Notes under the pieces: model-generated | The model's input: the letters and a program-made list of their open reading frames with translations, nothing else | Databases searched by the model: none | Told to the model about the DNA's origin: nothing | NCBI GenBank assembly: GCA_017507325.1 | Contig: JAFWBD010000060.1 | Coordinates: 1 to 48,854, forward strand | Direction of reading: 5' to 3' | From: Clostridia bacterium | Lineage (GTDB): Bacteria; Bacillota; Clostridia; Oscillospirales; SIG627 | Length of the DNA stretch: 48,854 nucleotides | Part shown: positions 8,326-16,795 of the stretch, piece after piece | Layout: the number at the start of each line of letters is the position of its first letter | Position numbering within the stretch: the stretch's first letter is position 1 | Translations under genes and position numbers: made by a program

Positions 8326-10106
8326 AATCGGATCGATACGTGCCCAATGATTTTAAGTATCACGGCCCCAACGTTTTCCTGCGCTTGGGAAAATATCTTC
8401 TTGCCAACCGTCTTTTTGCGCTCACCGCCTTCGCCTTAGCCCTCCTTTCCAATCTTTTGGCGCTCAAAGGGCCGGAGCTTGCAGGAAATGCGCTGGATGC
8501 CATCAACTTTGATATCGAGACCCGAACCGCCTCGGTGGATTTTGATACCGTATTCCGTTGCTGTGCCTATATGGCCGTTCTTTACGTGGTTTCTGCCGTC
8601 CTATCCTACGTTCTCTCCGTGGTGATGACGCGCTTTTCCCAAAAGATCACGGTTCAGCTCCGCGAGGAGGTGTACAATAAGCTCTTGAGTCTGCCCGTGG
8701 GGTATTTCGATAAGCTTCAGGCAGGAGACATCATCAGCCGTCTTTCCTACGACATCGATACCATCAATACCTCTTTGACCAGTGATCTTTTGCAGATCTT
8801 CACCTCTCTGATCACCGTAACGGGGTCCTTTGTTATGATGCTGAGCATTTCCTGGCAAATGCTTTTGGTCTTTTTGATCACGGTACCCGTTTCCATCTTT
8901 GTCACGGTTCTCCGCGCCAAGAAGGTTCGCCCGCTGTTCCGCCGCCGCAGTGCCGAATTGGGCAAGCTCAACGGCTTCACCGAGGAGGTTCTCTCGGGGG
9001 TTAAGACCATTCGGGCCTACGGCAAGGAGGACGATTTCTGCCGCCGCTACGACGAGCGGAACGATCAAGCCTGCGAGGCCTATTACGAGGCGGATTACCA
9101 AGCGGCCATTATGGGTCCCGCCATCAACTTCATCAACAACCTCTCCATGTCCGTCATCAGCATTGCGGGAGCCTGCTATTCCATTTTGGCCTCCCTTTCC
9201 TTGGGCGACATTTCTTCCTTTATCTTATATGGAAAACGCTTTTCCGGCCCCATCAATGAATTTTCCAACATTCTGGCAGATCTGCAAAGCCTGCGCAGTG
9301 CGGCGGAGCGCATCTTCCTTCTGATGGATGAGGCCCCCGAAAAGGAGGATGAGAGCGATGCCGTGGAGCTGAAGGAGGTTCGGGGCGAGGTGGAATTCAA
9401 TCACGTTCGTTTCTCCTACGATGCCTCCAAGGTCATCATTCACGATCTTTCTCTGAAGATCCCCGCCGGCACCACCGTAGCCATCGTCGGTCCCACGGGC
9501 GGCGGTAAAACCACCATCGTCAATCTTCTGATGCGCTTTTACGATTATCAATCGGGAAACATTCTTTTGGACGGAATCCCCATTCAGAAGATTCGCCGAA
9601 GAGATCTGCGCCGTGCCTGGACCATGGTTTTGCAGGAGACCTGGCTGATGGGCGGCACCGTGGCGGAAAACATTGCCTACGGTGCGGAAAGCGCCACGCG
9701 GGAGGAGATTGAAAAGGCCGCCAAGGAGGCCGGCATTCACGATTTCATTCTCTCCCTTCCTCAAGGGTACGATACCAAAATGGAGGATGGCGGTCTGAAC
9801 GTTTCCAAGGGGCAAAAGCAGCTTCTCACCATTGCCCGCAGTATGCTCTCCCACGCCAAAATGCTGATTCTGGACGAGGCCACCAGCAACGTGGATACCC
9901 GAACGGAATTAAAGATCGAAAAGGCCATGCTCAATCTGATGAAGGGCAGGACCTGCTTTGTCATTGCCCACCGCCTCTCCACCATTCAGAATGCGGATAT
10001 GATCCTGGTGGTTCGGGACGGCGACGTGGTGGAAACGGGCACCCATCGCTCCCTTTTGGAGCAAAACGGCTTCTACGCCGAATTGTACCGTTCTCAGTAC
10101 TCTTAA
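8322..10106 (+). CDS. ABC exporter half-transporter, catalytic subunit
   Basis: A 594-residue partner of the preceding gene: membrane domain about 25-330, nucleotide-binding domain about 350-594. Walker A is GPTGGGKTT, Walker B carries the catalytic Glu (MLILDEATSNVD), the switch His is present (FVIAHRLST), and the signature is degenerate (VSKGQKQ instead of LSGGQ). Paired with the other subunit's canonical signature it forms the active ATP site; its own altered signature caps the degenerate one. The four-base overlap with the previous gene indicates coupled translation and fixed stoichiometry. A MarR-controlled heterodimeric exporter of toxic compounds or peptides is the best reading. Confidence 0.93.
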   Translation: MKSDRYVPNDFKYHGPNVFLRLGKYLLANRLFALTAFALALLSNLLALKGPELAGNALDAINFDIETRTASVDFDTVFRCCAYMAVLYVVSAVLSYVLSVVMTRFSQKITVQLREEVYNKLLSLPVGYFDKLQAGDIISRLSYDIDTINTSLTSDLLQIFTSLITVTGSFVMMLSISWQMLLVFLITVPVSIFVTVLRAKKVRPLFRRRSAELGKLNGFTEEVLSGVKTIRAYGKEDDFCRRYDERNDQACEAYYEADYQAAIMGPAINFINNLSMSVISIAGACYSILASLSLGDISSFILYGKRFSGPINEFSNILADLQSLRSAAERIFLLMDEAPEKEDESDAVELKEVRGEVEFNHVRFSYDASKVIIHDLSLKIPAGTTVAIVGPTGGGKTTIVNLLMRFYDYQSGNILLDGIPIQKIRRRDLRRAWTMVLQETWLMGGTVAENIAYGAESATREEIEKAAKEAGIHDFILSLPQGYDTKMEDGGLNVSKGQKQLLTIARSMLSHAKMLILDEATSNVDTRTELKIEKAMLNLMKGRTCFVIAHRLSTIQNADMILVVRDGDVVETGTHRSLLEQNGFYAELYRSQYS

Positions 10107-10128
10107 AGCTTTTTTCAAAAATTTTCTC

Positions 10129-10157
10129 TTTACTTCTTTGCCGTTTTGCGGTATGAT
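10129..10157 (+). promoter_or_regulatory. Promoter of the LRR lipoprotein gene
   Basis: TTTACT (10129-10134), 17-bp spacer, TATGAT (10152-10157), 31 bp before the ATG at 10189. Confidence 0.7.
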
Positions 10158-10188
10158 AGAAGCAGAATCAGTCAAGAGAAAGGTTTTT

Positions 10189-11154
10189 ATGCGTTTTATG
10201 AAAAAAATTTTGCTTTCCCTTTTCGGCATTCTGCTGATTTTTACCTGCGCGGCCTGTGTCAACGAATCGCCCGAGCCATGGATCGAATTGGAAACCACCG
10301 AGGAGCGCACCCTTGTCAAATCCGAAGTCATCAACGGGATCGCCTTTAACTTTTTCAGTGACAAGACCTGCGAGATCATGGAATACGATGTGGATAAATT
10401 GATCGACGGCTCCTTTCTTCAGTTGCCCGATAATTGCGAGGAGTATACCGTTGTGGCCATTGCCGACGGTTGCTTTCGCAATTCCACTCTTTTGGGTGTC
10501 ATCCTTCCCGCCAAGCTTGAGCGGCTCGGAGACTATGCCTTTCAGCGCTCCACCGTTCAGGAGATCGTGTTGCCCGATACCCTGACCTATTTGGGAAAGG
10601 AGGCCTTCGACAACTGCGATAATTTAGAAAAGCTTACCCTCGGAAGCGGTCTGGAGAGAATTCCCGTCGGTGCCTTTTACAGCTGCCGCGCGCTGAAGGA
10701 GCTGGTGATCCCCGAGGGAGTTCGCATCATCGAAGAGGAGGCCTTTGCCGATCTGGCATCCTTAGAAAAGCTCTCTTTCCCCGAAAGTCTGGAGGAGATC
10801 GGCCCCTACGCCTTCTGGAATACGGGAATCGATTCTCTCACCTTCTCCATCCCCGAGGGGGTTCAAAAAATCGGGGTCAACGCCTTCCGCAGCACCGCTT
10901 GGCTCCGCAGTCAGAGCGCCGAGTGGGTCATTGTGGGAAAAGGCGTTCTGTTGCAGTACAACGGAACGGCGCAAAGCGTTACCCTGCCCGATACGGTACG
11001 CTATCTTTCCAATGCCTTCGATTCCAAAAAGGTCAAGAATCTGACCCTTCCCGACACCCTCGGCGATGCCGCAGAGGACGCTCTGGCGGAGAGTGGCTTG
11101 GAGAAAGTGATCTACAACGGCACAAACCCCACCCTCAAGGCCCTGATAAAATAA
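10189..11154 (+). CDS. Leucine-rich repeat (BspA-type) surface lipoprotein
   Basis: A 321-residue predicted lipoprotein. The signal sequence ends in a lipobox (FTCAAC, about residues 20-25). After a linker, about residues 95-300 hold BspA-like leucine-rich repeats of roughly 23 residues with the family rhythm of F-x-x-C/S-x-x-L-x-x-(L/V)-x-LP: for example LERLGDYAFQ, LTYLGKEAFDNC and LEKLTLGSGLERIP. Such proteins are surface-exposed and often mediate adhesion or protein contacts, but the binding partner cannot be told. The start at 10189 was chosen because AGAGAAAGG sits just upstream; a longer frame from 10138 overlaps the promoter. Monocistronic, followed by a terminator. Confidence 0.85.
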   Translation: MRFMKKILLSLFGILLIFTCAACVNESPEPWIELETTEERTLVKSEVINGIAFNFFSDKTCEIMEYDVDKLIDGSFLQLPDNCEEYTVVAIADGCFRNSTLLGVILPAKLERLGDYAFQRSTVQEIVLPDTLTYLGKEAFDNCDNLEKLTLGSGLERIPVGAFYSCRALKELVIPEGVRIIEEEAFADLASLEKLSFPESLEEIGPYAFWNTGIDSLTFSIPEGVQKIGVNAFRSTAWLRSQSAEWVIVGKGVLLQYNGTAQSVTLPDTVRYLSNAFDSKKVKNLTLPDTLGDAAEDALAESGLEKVIYNGTNPTLKALIK

Positions 11155-11156
11155 TG

Positions 11157-11195
11157 AAAAAAAGCGGAGAACCACGGGATCTCTCCGCTTTTTCC
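11157..11195 (+). terminator. Terminator after LRR lipoprotein
   Basis: AAAAAGCGGAGA, an 11-nt loop, then TCTCCGCTTTTT, directly after the TAA stop. Confidence 0.85.
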
Positions 11196-11235
11196 TTTTT
11201 TCCATCTTTTTTTAGTTTCACAGAAAGGAACCGCT

Positions 11236-11634
11236 ATGACGTTAATTGCATGTATCGACGATCGGGGCGGGATCAGCTTCGATTCCAAGCGGCAAAGCAG
11301 AGACCGCGTGCTTTGTCAGCGCTTGCTTTCCCGCATCGAGGGGCATTCTCTGCGCACAAGCCCCTACTCCGCGAGGCTTTTCGGGGAGGAAAAGGGCATT
11401 TCGGTAACGGAGGATTTCGTTTTTGCTCCCGAGGATCTCTATTTTTGGGAGGACGGCCCCTTCCCCGAAGAAAAGCCCGATCGCATCATTCTATATCATT
11501 GGAACCGCCGATATCCCGCCGACCGCTATTTTCCCGCGGAGCTTTTGAAGGACTACCGTTTGGTTTCCCGGGAAGAATTCGTCGGCTCCTCCCACAAAAA
11601 AATCACCGAAGAAATTTATGAGGTCGCTTTATGA
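11236..11634 (+). CDS. Small conserved protein paired with a secreted nuclease
   Basis: A 132-residue soluble protein of unknown function. It begins MTLIACIDDRGGISFDSKRQ, reminiscent of the opening strand of nucleotide-binding folds such as dihydrofolate reductase, and has a C-terminal block with IILYHWNRRYPAD and EFVGSSHKKITEE. No signal or membrane segment. I have an impression that similar proteins are sometimes labelled ribonuclease Z, but the histidine motif of that enzyme (HxHxDH) is absent, so I do not use the name. AGAAAGGAA precedes ATG 11236. The stop overlaps the start of the nuclease lipoprotein gene, so the two are co-translated and may be functionally linked. Confidence 0.75.
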   Translation: MTLIACIDDRGGISFDSKRQSRDRVLCQRLLSRIEGHSLRTSPYSARLFGEEKGISVTEDFVFAPEDLYFWEDGPFPEEKPDRIILYHWNRRYPADRYFPAELLKDYRLVSREEFVGSSHKKITEEIYEVAL

Positions 11635-12533
11635 AAAAACATCGTCTGATGGCACTGATCGTGCTTCTGGCCCTTCTGCTCTCCTCCTGCTCCCTTCTTT
11701 ACGAGCCGAGCCCCACCGTGACCGCGCCGAGCGTTTCCTCCCTTACTCCCCTTCCCGAATACCAAGGCTCGCCTTTTGTGAAGGTCAACGGGAATCAACC
11801 GTTTTTCGAACAATCGGAGCTCTCGCGAGAGAGCTTTGAGCAATACGCCCCCTTGGATTCTTTGGGGAGATGCGGCGTTGCCCTCGCTTGTATCGGACAG
11901 AATCTGATGCCCACCGAGGAGCGGGGCAGCATCGGTCAGATAAAGCCCTCGGGCTGGCAAACGGTCAAATACGACTGTGTGGACGGGAAATATCTCTACA
12001 ATCGCTGTCACCTCATCGGCTTTCAGTTGACGGGAGAAAACGCCAACGTTTCCAATCTGATCACCGGCACCCGCTATCTGAACGTGGAGGGGATGCTTCC
12101 CTTCGAAAATATGGTGGCGGATTACGTGGAGGAAACGGGAAACCACGTGATGTACCGCGTAACCCCCGTGTTCGTGGGAACGGAGGCGGTGGCCAGAGGC
12201 GTTCTGATGGAGGCTCTATCCGTAGAGGACAAGGGAGAGGGCATTCGCTTTTGCGTTTACTGCTTCAACGTTCAGCCTCAGGTTTCCATTGATTATCGGA
12301 ACGGAGAGAGCCGTCTTTCCTCGGAGGAAATAAAAACAGAGGAGGAAAAATCCTCCTCCGACGATGAAAAAATCTATATCCTGAATACCTCCTCGAAGCG
12401 GATCCATCTGCCCGAATGCGCTTCGGTCTCGCAAATTGCACCTCAGAACAAAAAGGAGCATCACGGAGACGCCTCGGCACTTCTCCATCAAGGCTACAGC
12501 CCCTGCGGAAGCTGTCATCCCTTTGAGGAGTAA
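11631..12533 (+). CDS. Secreted DNA/RNA non-specific endonuclease lipoprotein
   Basis: A 300-residue lipoprotein (LLLSSC lipobox near residue 20) with a DNA/RNA non-specific endonuclease domain at about 75-225. The catalytic region is YNRCHLIGFQLTGENAN, the counterpart of the DRGH motif with the general-base His, followed by metal-binding Asn residues (NVSNLITGTRYLN). Residues about 250-300 form a separate zinc-site-like module (HLPEC ... GYSPCGSCHP), resembling the Cys/His tail seen on other secreted nucleases. Likely anchored on the outer face of the membrane, degrading external DNA for nutrients or uptake. It overlaps the upstream small gene by 4 nt. A Glu/Lys/Ser-rich linker (KTEEEKSSSDDEK) separates the domains. 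Confidence 0.88.
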   Translation: MKKHRLMALIVLLALLLSSCSLLYEPSPTVTAPSVSSLTPLPEYQGSPFVKVNGNQPFFEQSELSRESFEQYAPLDSLGRCGVALACIGQNLMPTEERGSIGQIKPSGWQTVKYDCVDGKYLYNRCHLIGFQLTGENANVSNLITGTRYLNVEGMLPFENMVADYVEETGNHVMYRVTPVFVGTEAVARGVLMEALSVEDKGEGIRFCVYCFNVQPQVSIDYRNGESRLSSEEIKTEEEKSSSDDEKIYILNTSSKRIHLPECASVSQIAPQNKKEHHGDASALLHQGYSPCGSCHPFEE

Positions 12534-12546
12534 AGGGCGCTTTCCT

Positions 12547-13389
12547 TTACGAAAAGCAAAGGATCCTCCTTGCATTGTTACACAGAACGTCGTCCTTTTC
12601 CTTTTGGGTCAAGGGCAAAGCCAAAAAGGCCTCAACGCTCATCTTCTGATCGGTCCAAGGACTGTCGGTTCCGAACAGAATCCGCTCCGAGCCGAAGGCG
12701 CGAACCAGATCACAGAAGATCTCGGCGGACAGAAGCCTTTCCTCCTCGGGGGAATAATAGGGCTCCTGCTTTTGCGGGATCCGCCCCAAGGAAAAGGAGG
12801 TATCCAGCATCACGTCGCTGTCCGCAAGGCACTCTTGGACCCGATCCCAATTCTTCCAGCCGCCCATATGCGCCAAGATCAGTTTCATTTTTCCAAGCTG
12901 CTTTCGGGCACGGGCGATCTGCTCGGGGGCGGCGCGCACCGCCCCGGGAAAGCCGATGTCGTCTCCCGCGTGCATTACCACCGCAAGATCCTCCTCCCCC
13001 GCCGCAGACAGAATGCGGAGAAAACGGATATCGTCAATATCACAGCCCTGATAAACGGGATGGATCTTAATCCCCCGCAGTCCCTCGGCGGCAAGGCGGC
13101 GCAATTCCTTCTTGAAATCGGGAAAATCGGGGTGCATACAGCCAAAATACAAAAGTCCGTCCCTTCCGTTCTCCTCTATGGAGACCGTGTTCATTTTGAC
13201 CACCTTTTCGGGGTTGGTAGCCACGGGAAGCACCACGGAAAAATCGATTTTTCCCTCTTTCATGGAGCGGCGCAGGCCCTCTGCGGTACCGTCGCAAAAA
13301 GCGGGAGAGTGGCTGGCCGCGGAAAGCTTTTCCAAAGCCGCGGCGGCAATTTTTTGGGGGAAGGTATGGGTGTGGAAATCGAACGTCAT
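12547..13389 (-). CDS. Amidohydrolase-family TIM-barrel metal hydrolase
   Basis: A 280-residue predicted metal-dependent hydrolase of the amidohydrolase-2 / TatD-like superfamily. It opens with the metal-binding H-x-H motif (FDFHTHTFP), continues with GIKIHPVYQGCD and VVMHAGDD on successive barrel strands, and ends with ILFGTDSPWT carrying the catalytic Asp. No signal peptide; cytoplasmic. AAAGGAG sits upstream of ATG 13389. It converges with the nuclease gene (14 bp between stops) and diverges from the MFS gene. The substrate is not predictable; uracil/carboxylate-type decarboxylation or hydrolysis is typical of the group. Confidence 0.82.
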   Translation of the reverse strand: MTFDFHTHTFPQKIAAAALEKLSAASHSPAFCDGTAEGLRRSMKEGKIDFSVVLPVATNPEKVVKMNTVSIEENGRDGLLYFGCMHPDFPDFKKELRRLAAEGLRGIKIHPVYQGCDIDDIRFLRILSAAGEEDLAVVMHAGDDIGFPGAVRAAPEQIARARKQLGKMKLILAHMGGWKNWDRVQECLADSDVMLDTSFSLGRIPQKQEPYYSPEEERLLSAEIFCDLVRAFGSERILFGTDSPWTDQKMSVEAFLALPLTQKEKDDVLCNNARRILCFS

Positions 13390-13459
13390 ACAGGCTCCTT
13401 TCTTTTTTCTGATCCTATCGCAAAAACGGTGAAAAAACTGTTAAATTTTCGCTTTCTTC

Positions 13460-13487
13460 TTACAAAGATAAACGGTTTCTTTATAAT
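13460..13487 (+). promoter_or_regulatory. Promoter of the MFS transporter
   Basis: TTACAA (13460-13465), 16-bp spacer, TATAAT (13482-13487), 35 bp before ATG 13523. Confidence 0.75.
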
Positions 13488-13522
13488 AGAGTTATTCTGA
13501 TTTACAATCGAGGTATTTGGTT

Positions 13523-14803
13523 ATGAAACATCGCACCGAGGCTCACGGCTTTCATCTTTCCTATCATTGGATCGTAGCGGCCGTCGCTTTCGTTATGGTA
13601 TTTTTTCACGGAGGCGCCGCGAATAATTTAACCGGTCTGCACATCATTCCCATTACAGAACATTTGAACATTTCCCGTTCTGATTTTACGCTGGCATGGA
13701 GCTCAAAAAGCATTTGTGAAATGTTCACCACACTGTTTTCCGGTTTTTTGCTTGCGAAATTCGGCTATCGAAAATGCGTTTGCTTCGGCCTGATCGGATG
13801 CTCGCTGTCTTATTTTGTGATGTCCGCCGCATCCTCTTTGATCTTCCCCTTTCTTTCGGGCGTGCTGCTGGGCCTTTGCTCCACCTTCTGCGCTACGGCA
13901 GGGGCTTCCCGCTTGGTGAGCAATTGGTTCTGCCGTTACCGCGGAACCGTTTTGGGACTCGTCACCTCGGCCTCGGGTCTGGGCGGCAGTGTTCTCTGCA
14001 TCGTTCAAACGGCCTTGATCGAAGCCTTCTCCTGGAAGGCCTCCTTGATCGCCGTGAGCGCACTTCTTCTTATTTGTGCCATTCTGGTTCCCCTTGTGGT
14101 CAGAAACCATCCAAGCGAAATGGGTCTGGCTCCCTTGGGTGACGGAGAAGAGGTGATCGGCAAGAGAAGAAAAAGTCTGGAAAAGGTGAAGGAAGGGCTC
14201 CCCTTTTCTCAGCTTCTGAAGACCCCCTCCTTTTACGGAATGGCGCTCGCCACCTTTTTTTCGGGCTTCGGTCTTTATATGGTATTTACCGTCGTGGTTC
14301 CGCATTTTCGGGAAGGCTGCCAATTCTCCGCCTCTTCCGCCGGCTTCATCCAAAGCTTTATGCTTCTGTTTCTGACCGCAACCAAATTGGGCGCGGGCTT
14401 TTTATCGGATCTTTTGGGGAGCCGCCGTGTGGCAGTGCTATGCCAAATCCTCAGCAGTCTTTCTCTCCTGATGTTGATTCTGATCTCCTCATTCCCCTTG
14501 GCGGTCGTTGCCATTACCCTTTACACCGCCGCCCTGCCGATGGTAACCATTATGCCTCCGCTGATTGCCCTGTCTCTCTTCGGGTACCGTGCACAGCCTC
14601 AGTATACGGGCGTATTTTTGGCGCTCATCAGCGTTTCAAGCTTTGCGGGAAGCTACGTTTCCAATCTCATTTTCGATCTGCTGGGCTCCTACCGTCCTTC
14701 CTTTGCGGTGGCGCTCCTCTTCTCCGTTCTTGCAATCCTGCTCTATCTTTTCACCTTCTTTTTGGCAAAGAAGGAGGATGAGGGCAAAAAAGCTTCGGCA
14801 TAA
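13523..14803 (+). CDS. Major facilitator superfamily transporter
   Basis: A 426-residue permease with twelve hydrophobic segments in two six-helix halves joined by a basic cytoplasmic loop (GKRRKSLEKVKEG). The loop between helices 2 and 3 reads GFLLAKFGYRKC, a version of the MFS G-x-x-x-D/K-R-x-G-x-R signature; the matching loop in the second half is LSDLLGSRR. Overall it resembles the oxalate/formate and monocarboxylate-type branch of the MFS, but no substrate residue is diagnostic. ATG 13523 was preferred over an in-frame TTG at 13517 because GAGG lies 9 bp upstream of the ATG. Monocistronic, with its own promoter and a shared bidirectional terminator. Confidence 0.88.
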   Translation: MKHRTEAHGFHLSYHWIVAAVAFVMVFFHGGAANNLTGLHIIPITEHLNISRSDFTLAWSSKSICEMFTTLFSGFLLAKFGYRKCVCFGLIGCSLSYFVMSAASSLIFPFLSGVLLGLCSTFCATAGASRLVSNWFCRYRGTVLGLVTSASGLGGSVLCIVQTALIEAFSWKASLIAVSALLLICAILVPLVVRNHPSEMGLAPLGDGEEVIGKRRKSLEKVKEGLPFSQLLKTPSFYGMALATFFSGFGLYMVFTVVVPHFREGCQFSASSAGFIQSFMLLFLTATKLGAGFLSDLLGSRRVAVLCQILSSLSLLMLILISSFPLAVVAITLYTAALPMVTIMPPLIALSLFGYRAQPQYTGVFLALISVSSFAGSYVSNLIFDLLGSYRPSFAVALLFSVLAILLYLFTFFLAKKEDEGKKASA

Positions 14804-14858
14804 GCTTCGGAAGAAATCCGCAAAAGGACGCAAAAGGAGAAAAATCCTTCCCATAGGG

Positions 14859-14893
14859 AAAGGACGAAGAACAAAAATTCTTCGTCCTTTTTT
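14859..14893. terminator. Bidirectional terminator between MFS gene and aro operon
   Basis: AAAGGACGAAGAA / TTCTTCGTCCTTTT with A-run and T-run on the two sides. It serves the plus-strand MFS gene and the 3' end of the minus-strand aromatic operon. Confidence 0.9.
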
Positions 14894-14897
14894 CGTT

Positions 14898-15923
14898 TTA
14901 TCGGAGAGAATCGGCAATATCCAGAATCAGGCGGTAGGACTTCTCCCAACCCAGGCAGGGATCCGTAATGGAGCGTCCGAAGGTATTTTCTCCCACCTTC
15001 TGCGCTCCGTCCTCCAGATAGCTCTCGATCATCAGCCCCTTGGTGATGGAGCGAACGGAATCGTTGTGGTTGCGGCTGTAGATCACGTCCTTGGCAATAC
15101 GGATCTGCTCCAGATAGCGCTTACCGGAATTGGCGTGGTTGGTATCCACGATGCAAGCGGGATTTTTCAAATTGCTTTGGGCATACATTTCTCCCAATTC
15201 CACCAGATTCTCGTAGTGGTAATTGGAAACGCATTTTCCCGTGAAATCCACGTAGCCTCTCAGAATGGCGTGGGCGTAGGGGTTCCCGTCGCTGTGGACC
15301 TCCCAGCCTCGGTACAAAAAGGTATGTGCGCCCTGAGCGGCGTGAATGGAATTCATCAGAACGTGCATATCGCCTCCGGTGGGGTTTTTCATTCCCACGG
15401 GAACGTCCATTCCGCTGGCGGTCAAACGGTGCTGCTGATTCTCCACCGAGCGGGCACCTACGGCAATATAGGCCAGAAGATCGGACAAATAACGGTGGTT
15501 TTCGGGATAGAGCATTTCATCGGCACAGGTAAATCCGTAATCGGAAAGGGCCGAGCGGTGCAGCTCCCGAATGGCGATGATGCCCTTGAGCATATCGGGA
15601 CGGGCAGCGGGATCGGGCTGATGCAGCATTCCCTTGTAGCCCTCGCCCGTGGTGCGGGGCTTATTGGTATAAATGCGGGGAATGATCAAAAGTCTGTCCT
15701 GCGTTTCCTCCTGCGCACGGCAAAGCTTTTCCAGATAGCGCATCACCGCATCGCGGTTGTCCGCGGAGCAGGGACCGATGATCAAAACGAATTTTCCGCT
15801 TTTTCCTTCAAAAATATCACGCAATTCCGTCAGCTTGCGGTTTCGCGTTTCCACCCATTCCGCCTTTAAGGGAAACTGCTTTTTGATTTCCATGGGGATG
15901 GGTAATTTTCGTATAAATCTCAT
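14898..15923 (-). CDS. aroF: 3-deoxy-7-phosphoheptulonate synthase (DAHP synthase, type I)
   Basis: First enzyme of the shikimate pathway, condensing phosphoenolpyruvate with erythrose 4-phosphate. 341 residues, the length of class I-alpha (AroFGH-like) enzymes. Motifs: LIIGPCSADNRDAV (about 48-61), PRIYTNKPRTTGEGYKG (PEP/E4P binding), KNPTGG and DTNHANSGKR (metal and substrate residues). No chorismate mutase or ACT fusion is present, so feedback inhibition, if any, must use the barrel as in E. coli isozymes. Last gene of the operon, overlapping tyrA by 4 nt and ending at the terminator at 14859-14893. The letter aroF/G/H cannot be assigned by specificity from sequence. Confidence 0.95.
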   Translation of the reverse strand: MRFIRKLPIPMEIKKQFPLKAEWVETRNRKLTELRDIFEGKSGKFVLIIGPCSADNRDAVMRYLEKLCRAQEETQDRLLIIPRIYTNKPRTTGEGYKGMLHQPDPAARPDMLKGIIAIRELHRSALSDYGFTCADEMLYPENHRYLSDLLAYIAVGARSVENQQHRLTASGMDVPVGMKNPTGGDMHVLMNSIHAAQGAHTFLYRGWEVHSDGNPYAHAILRGYVDFTGKCVSNYHYENLVELGEMYAQSNLKNPACIVDTNHANSGKRYLEQIRIAKDVIYSRNHNDSVRSITKGLMIESYLEDGAQKVGENTFGRSITDPCLGWEKSYRLILDIADSLR

Positions 15924-16795
15924 TTGCTTTCTCCTTTTCGATCAAACAGAGCTCTGCGCGCCGTGGAAAGCCGCATCATTTCCTTCATGGTATCCACGTC
16001 CTCCTCCCGAATGGCACGGGAGAGAGCGGAAAAGGTCTTTTCGAATTTTTCCATTTGCTCCACCAAAGCTTCTTTATTCAGAAGGAAGAGCTCGCTCCAA
16101 AGATCCTCCTGAATGCGGGCAATGCGGGTCAGATCCCGAAAGGAATCGCCCGTATAATCCACAAGGCCCCGATCGTCCCCCGCACACATCAGACTCACGG
16201 CGATGCAGTGGGTCAATTGCGAGAGAAAGGCAATCATTTCATCGTGCTTTTCGGGACTGAGAACGCTGATACGGGCAAAGCCCAATTCCCTTCCCAATTC
16301 CTTGCAGGTCTCCACACCCTCGTGGGTGTTTTTCTCCGTGGGAACCACGATAAAGTTGGCACCGTGGAAAATTTTGTCATCGCTGTTTTCCACGCCTCCC
16401 ACCTCTCGGCCTGCCATCGGGTGTGCGGCAATATACTCCACACCCTCGGGGAGCATTTGCTGGATCTGCCCCACCACGCTTTTTTTGACACCGGTCACGT
16501 CCGTCAGGATCGCGCCCTTGGGAAACAAGGCTCCGTTTTCACGGATCCAATCCAGAAACACGTGGGGGTACAGCGCAAACACCGTCAAATCCGCTTCACG
16601 GAGAAAGCTCTCCTCCACACGGGTGCTTCCCCGATCGATGATCCCCTCCCGCAGTGCATACTCCACGGAGGAATTCTTTTTCTCGATGGCGTATACCGTA
16701 TATCCTTTTTTCTTCAAGGCCCTGGCATAGCTTCCGCCCAAAAGCCCCAGCCCCACGATCAAAACCGTGGTTTCTGCATTTTTATTCAGCTTCAT
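15920..16795 (-). CDS. tyrA: Prephenate dehydrogenase
   Basis: Oxidative decarboxylation of prephenate to 4-hydroxyphenylpyruvate for tyrosine. About 291 residues. N-terminal Rossmann domain with GLGLLGGSYARALKKKGY, then the catalytic segment with TDVTGVKKSVV and AAHPMAGREVGG containing the conserved His, then an all-helical dimerisation domain. No C-terminal ACT domain, unlike B. subtilis TyrA. ATG 16795 (MKLNKNAETT) was chosen; it overlaps the end of aroA by 14 nt, and the longer frame adds 13 unlikely residues. Sits between aroA and aroF in the aromatic operon. Confidence 0.93.
   Translation of the reverse strand: MKLNKNAETTVLIVGLGLLGGSYARALKKKGYTVYAIEKKNSSVEYALREGIIDRGSTRVEESFLREADLTVFALYPHVFLDWIRENGALFPKGAILTDVTGVKKSVVGQIQQMLPEGVEYIAAHPMAGREVGGVENSDDKIFHGANFIVVPTEKNTHEGVETCKELGRELGFARISVLSPEKHDEMIAFLSQLTHCIAVSLMCAGDDRGLVDYTGDSFRDLTRIARIQEDLWSELFLLNKEALVEQMEKFEKTFSALSRAIREEDVDTMKEMMRLSTARRALFDRKGESK

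Noticed and set aside
11236..11634. Ribonuclease Z annotation for the small protein
   Set aside because: The diagnostic HxHxDH metal motif of ribonuclease Z is missing and the length is less than half the family size.
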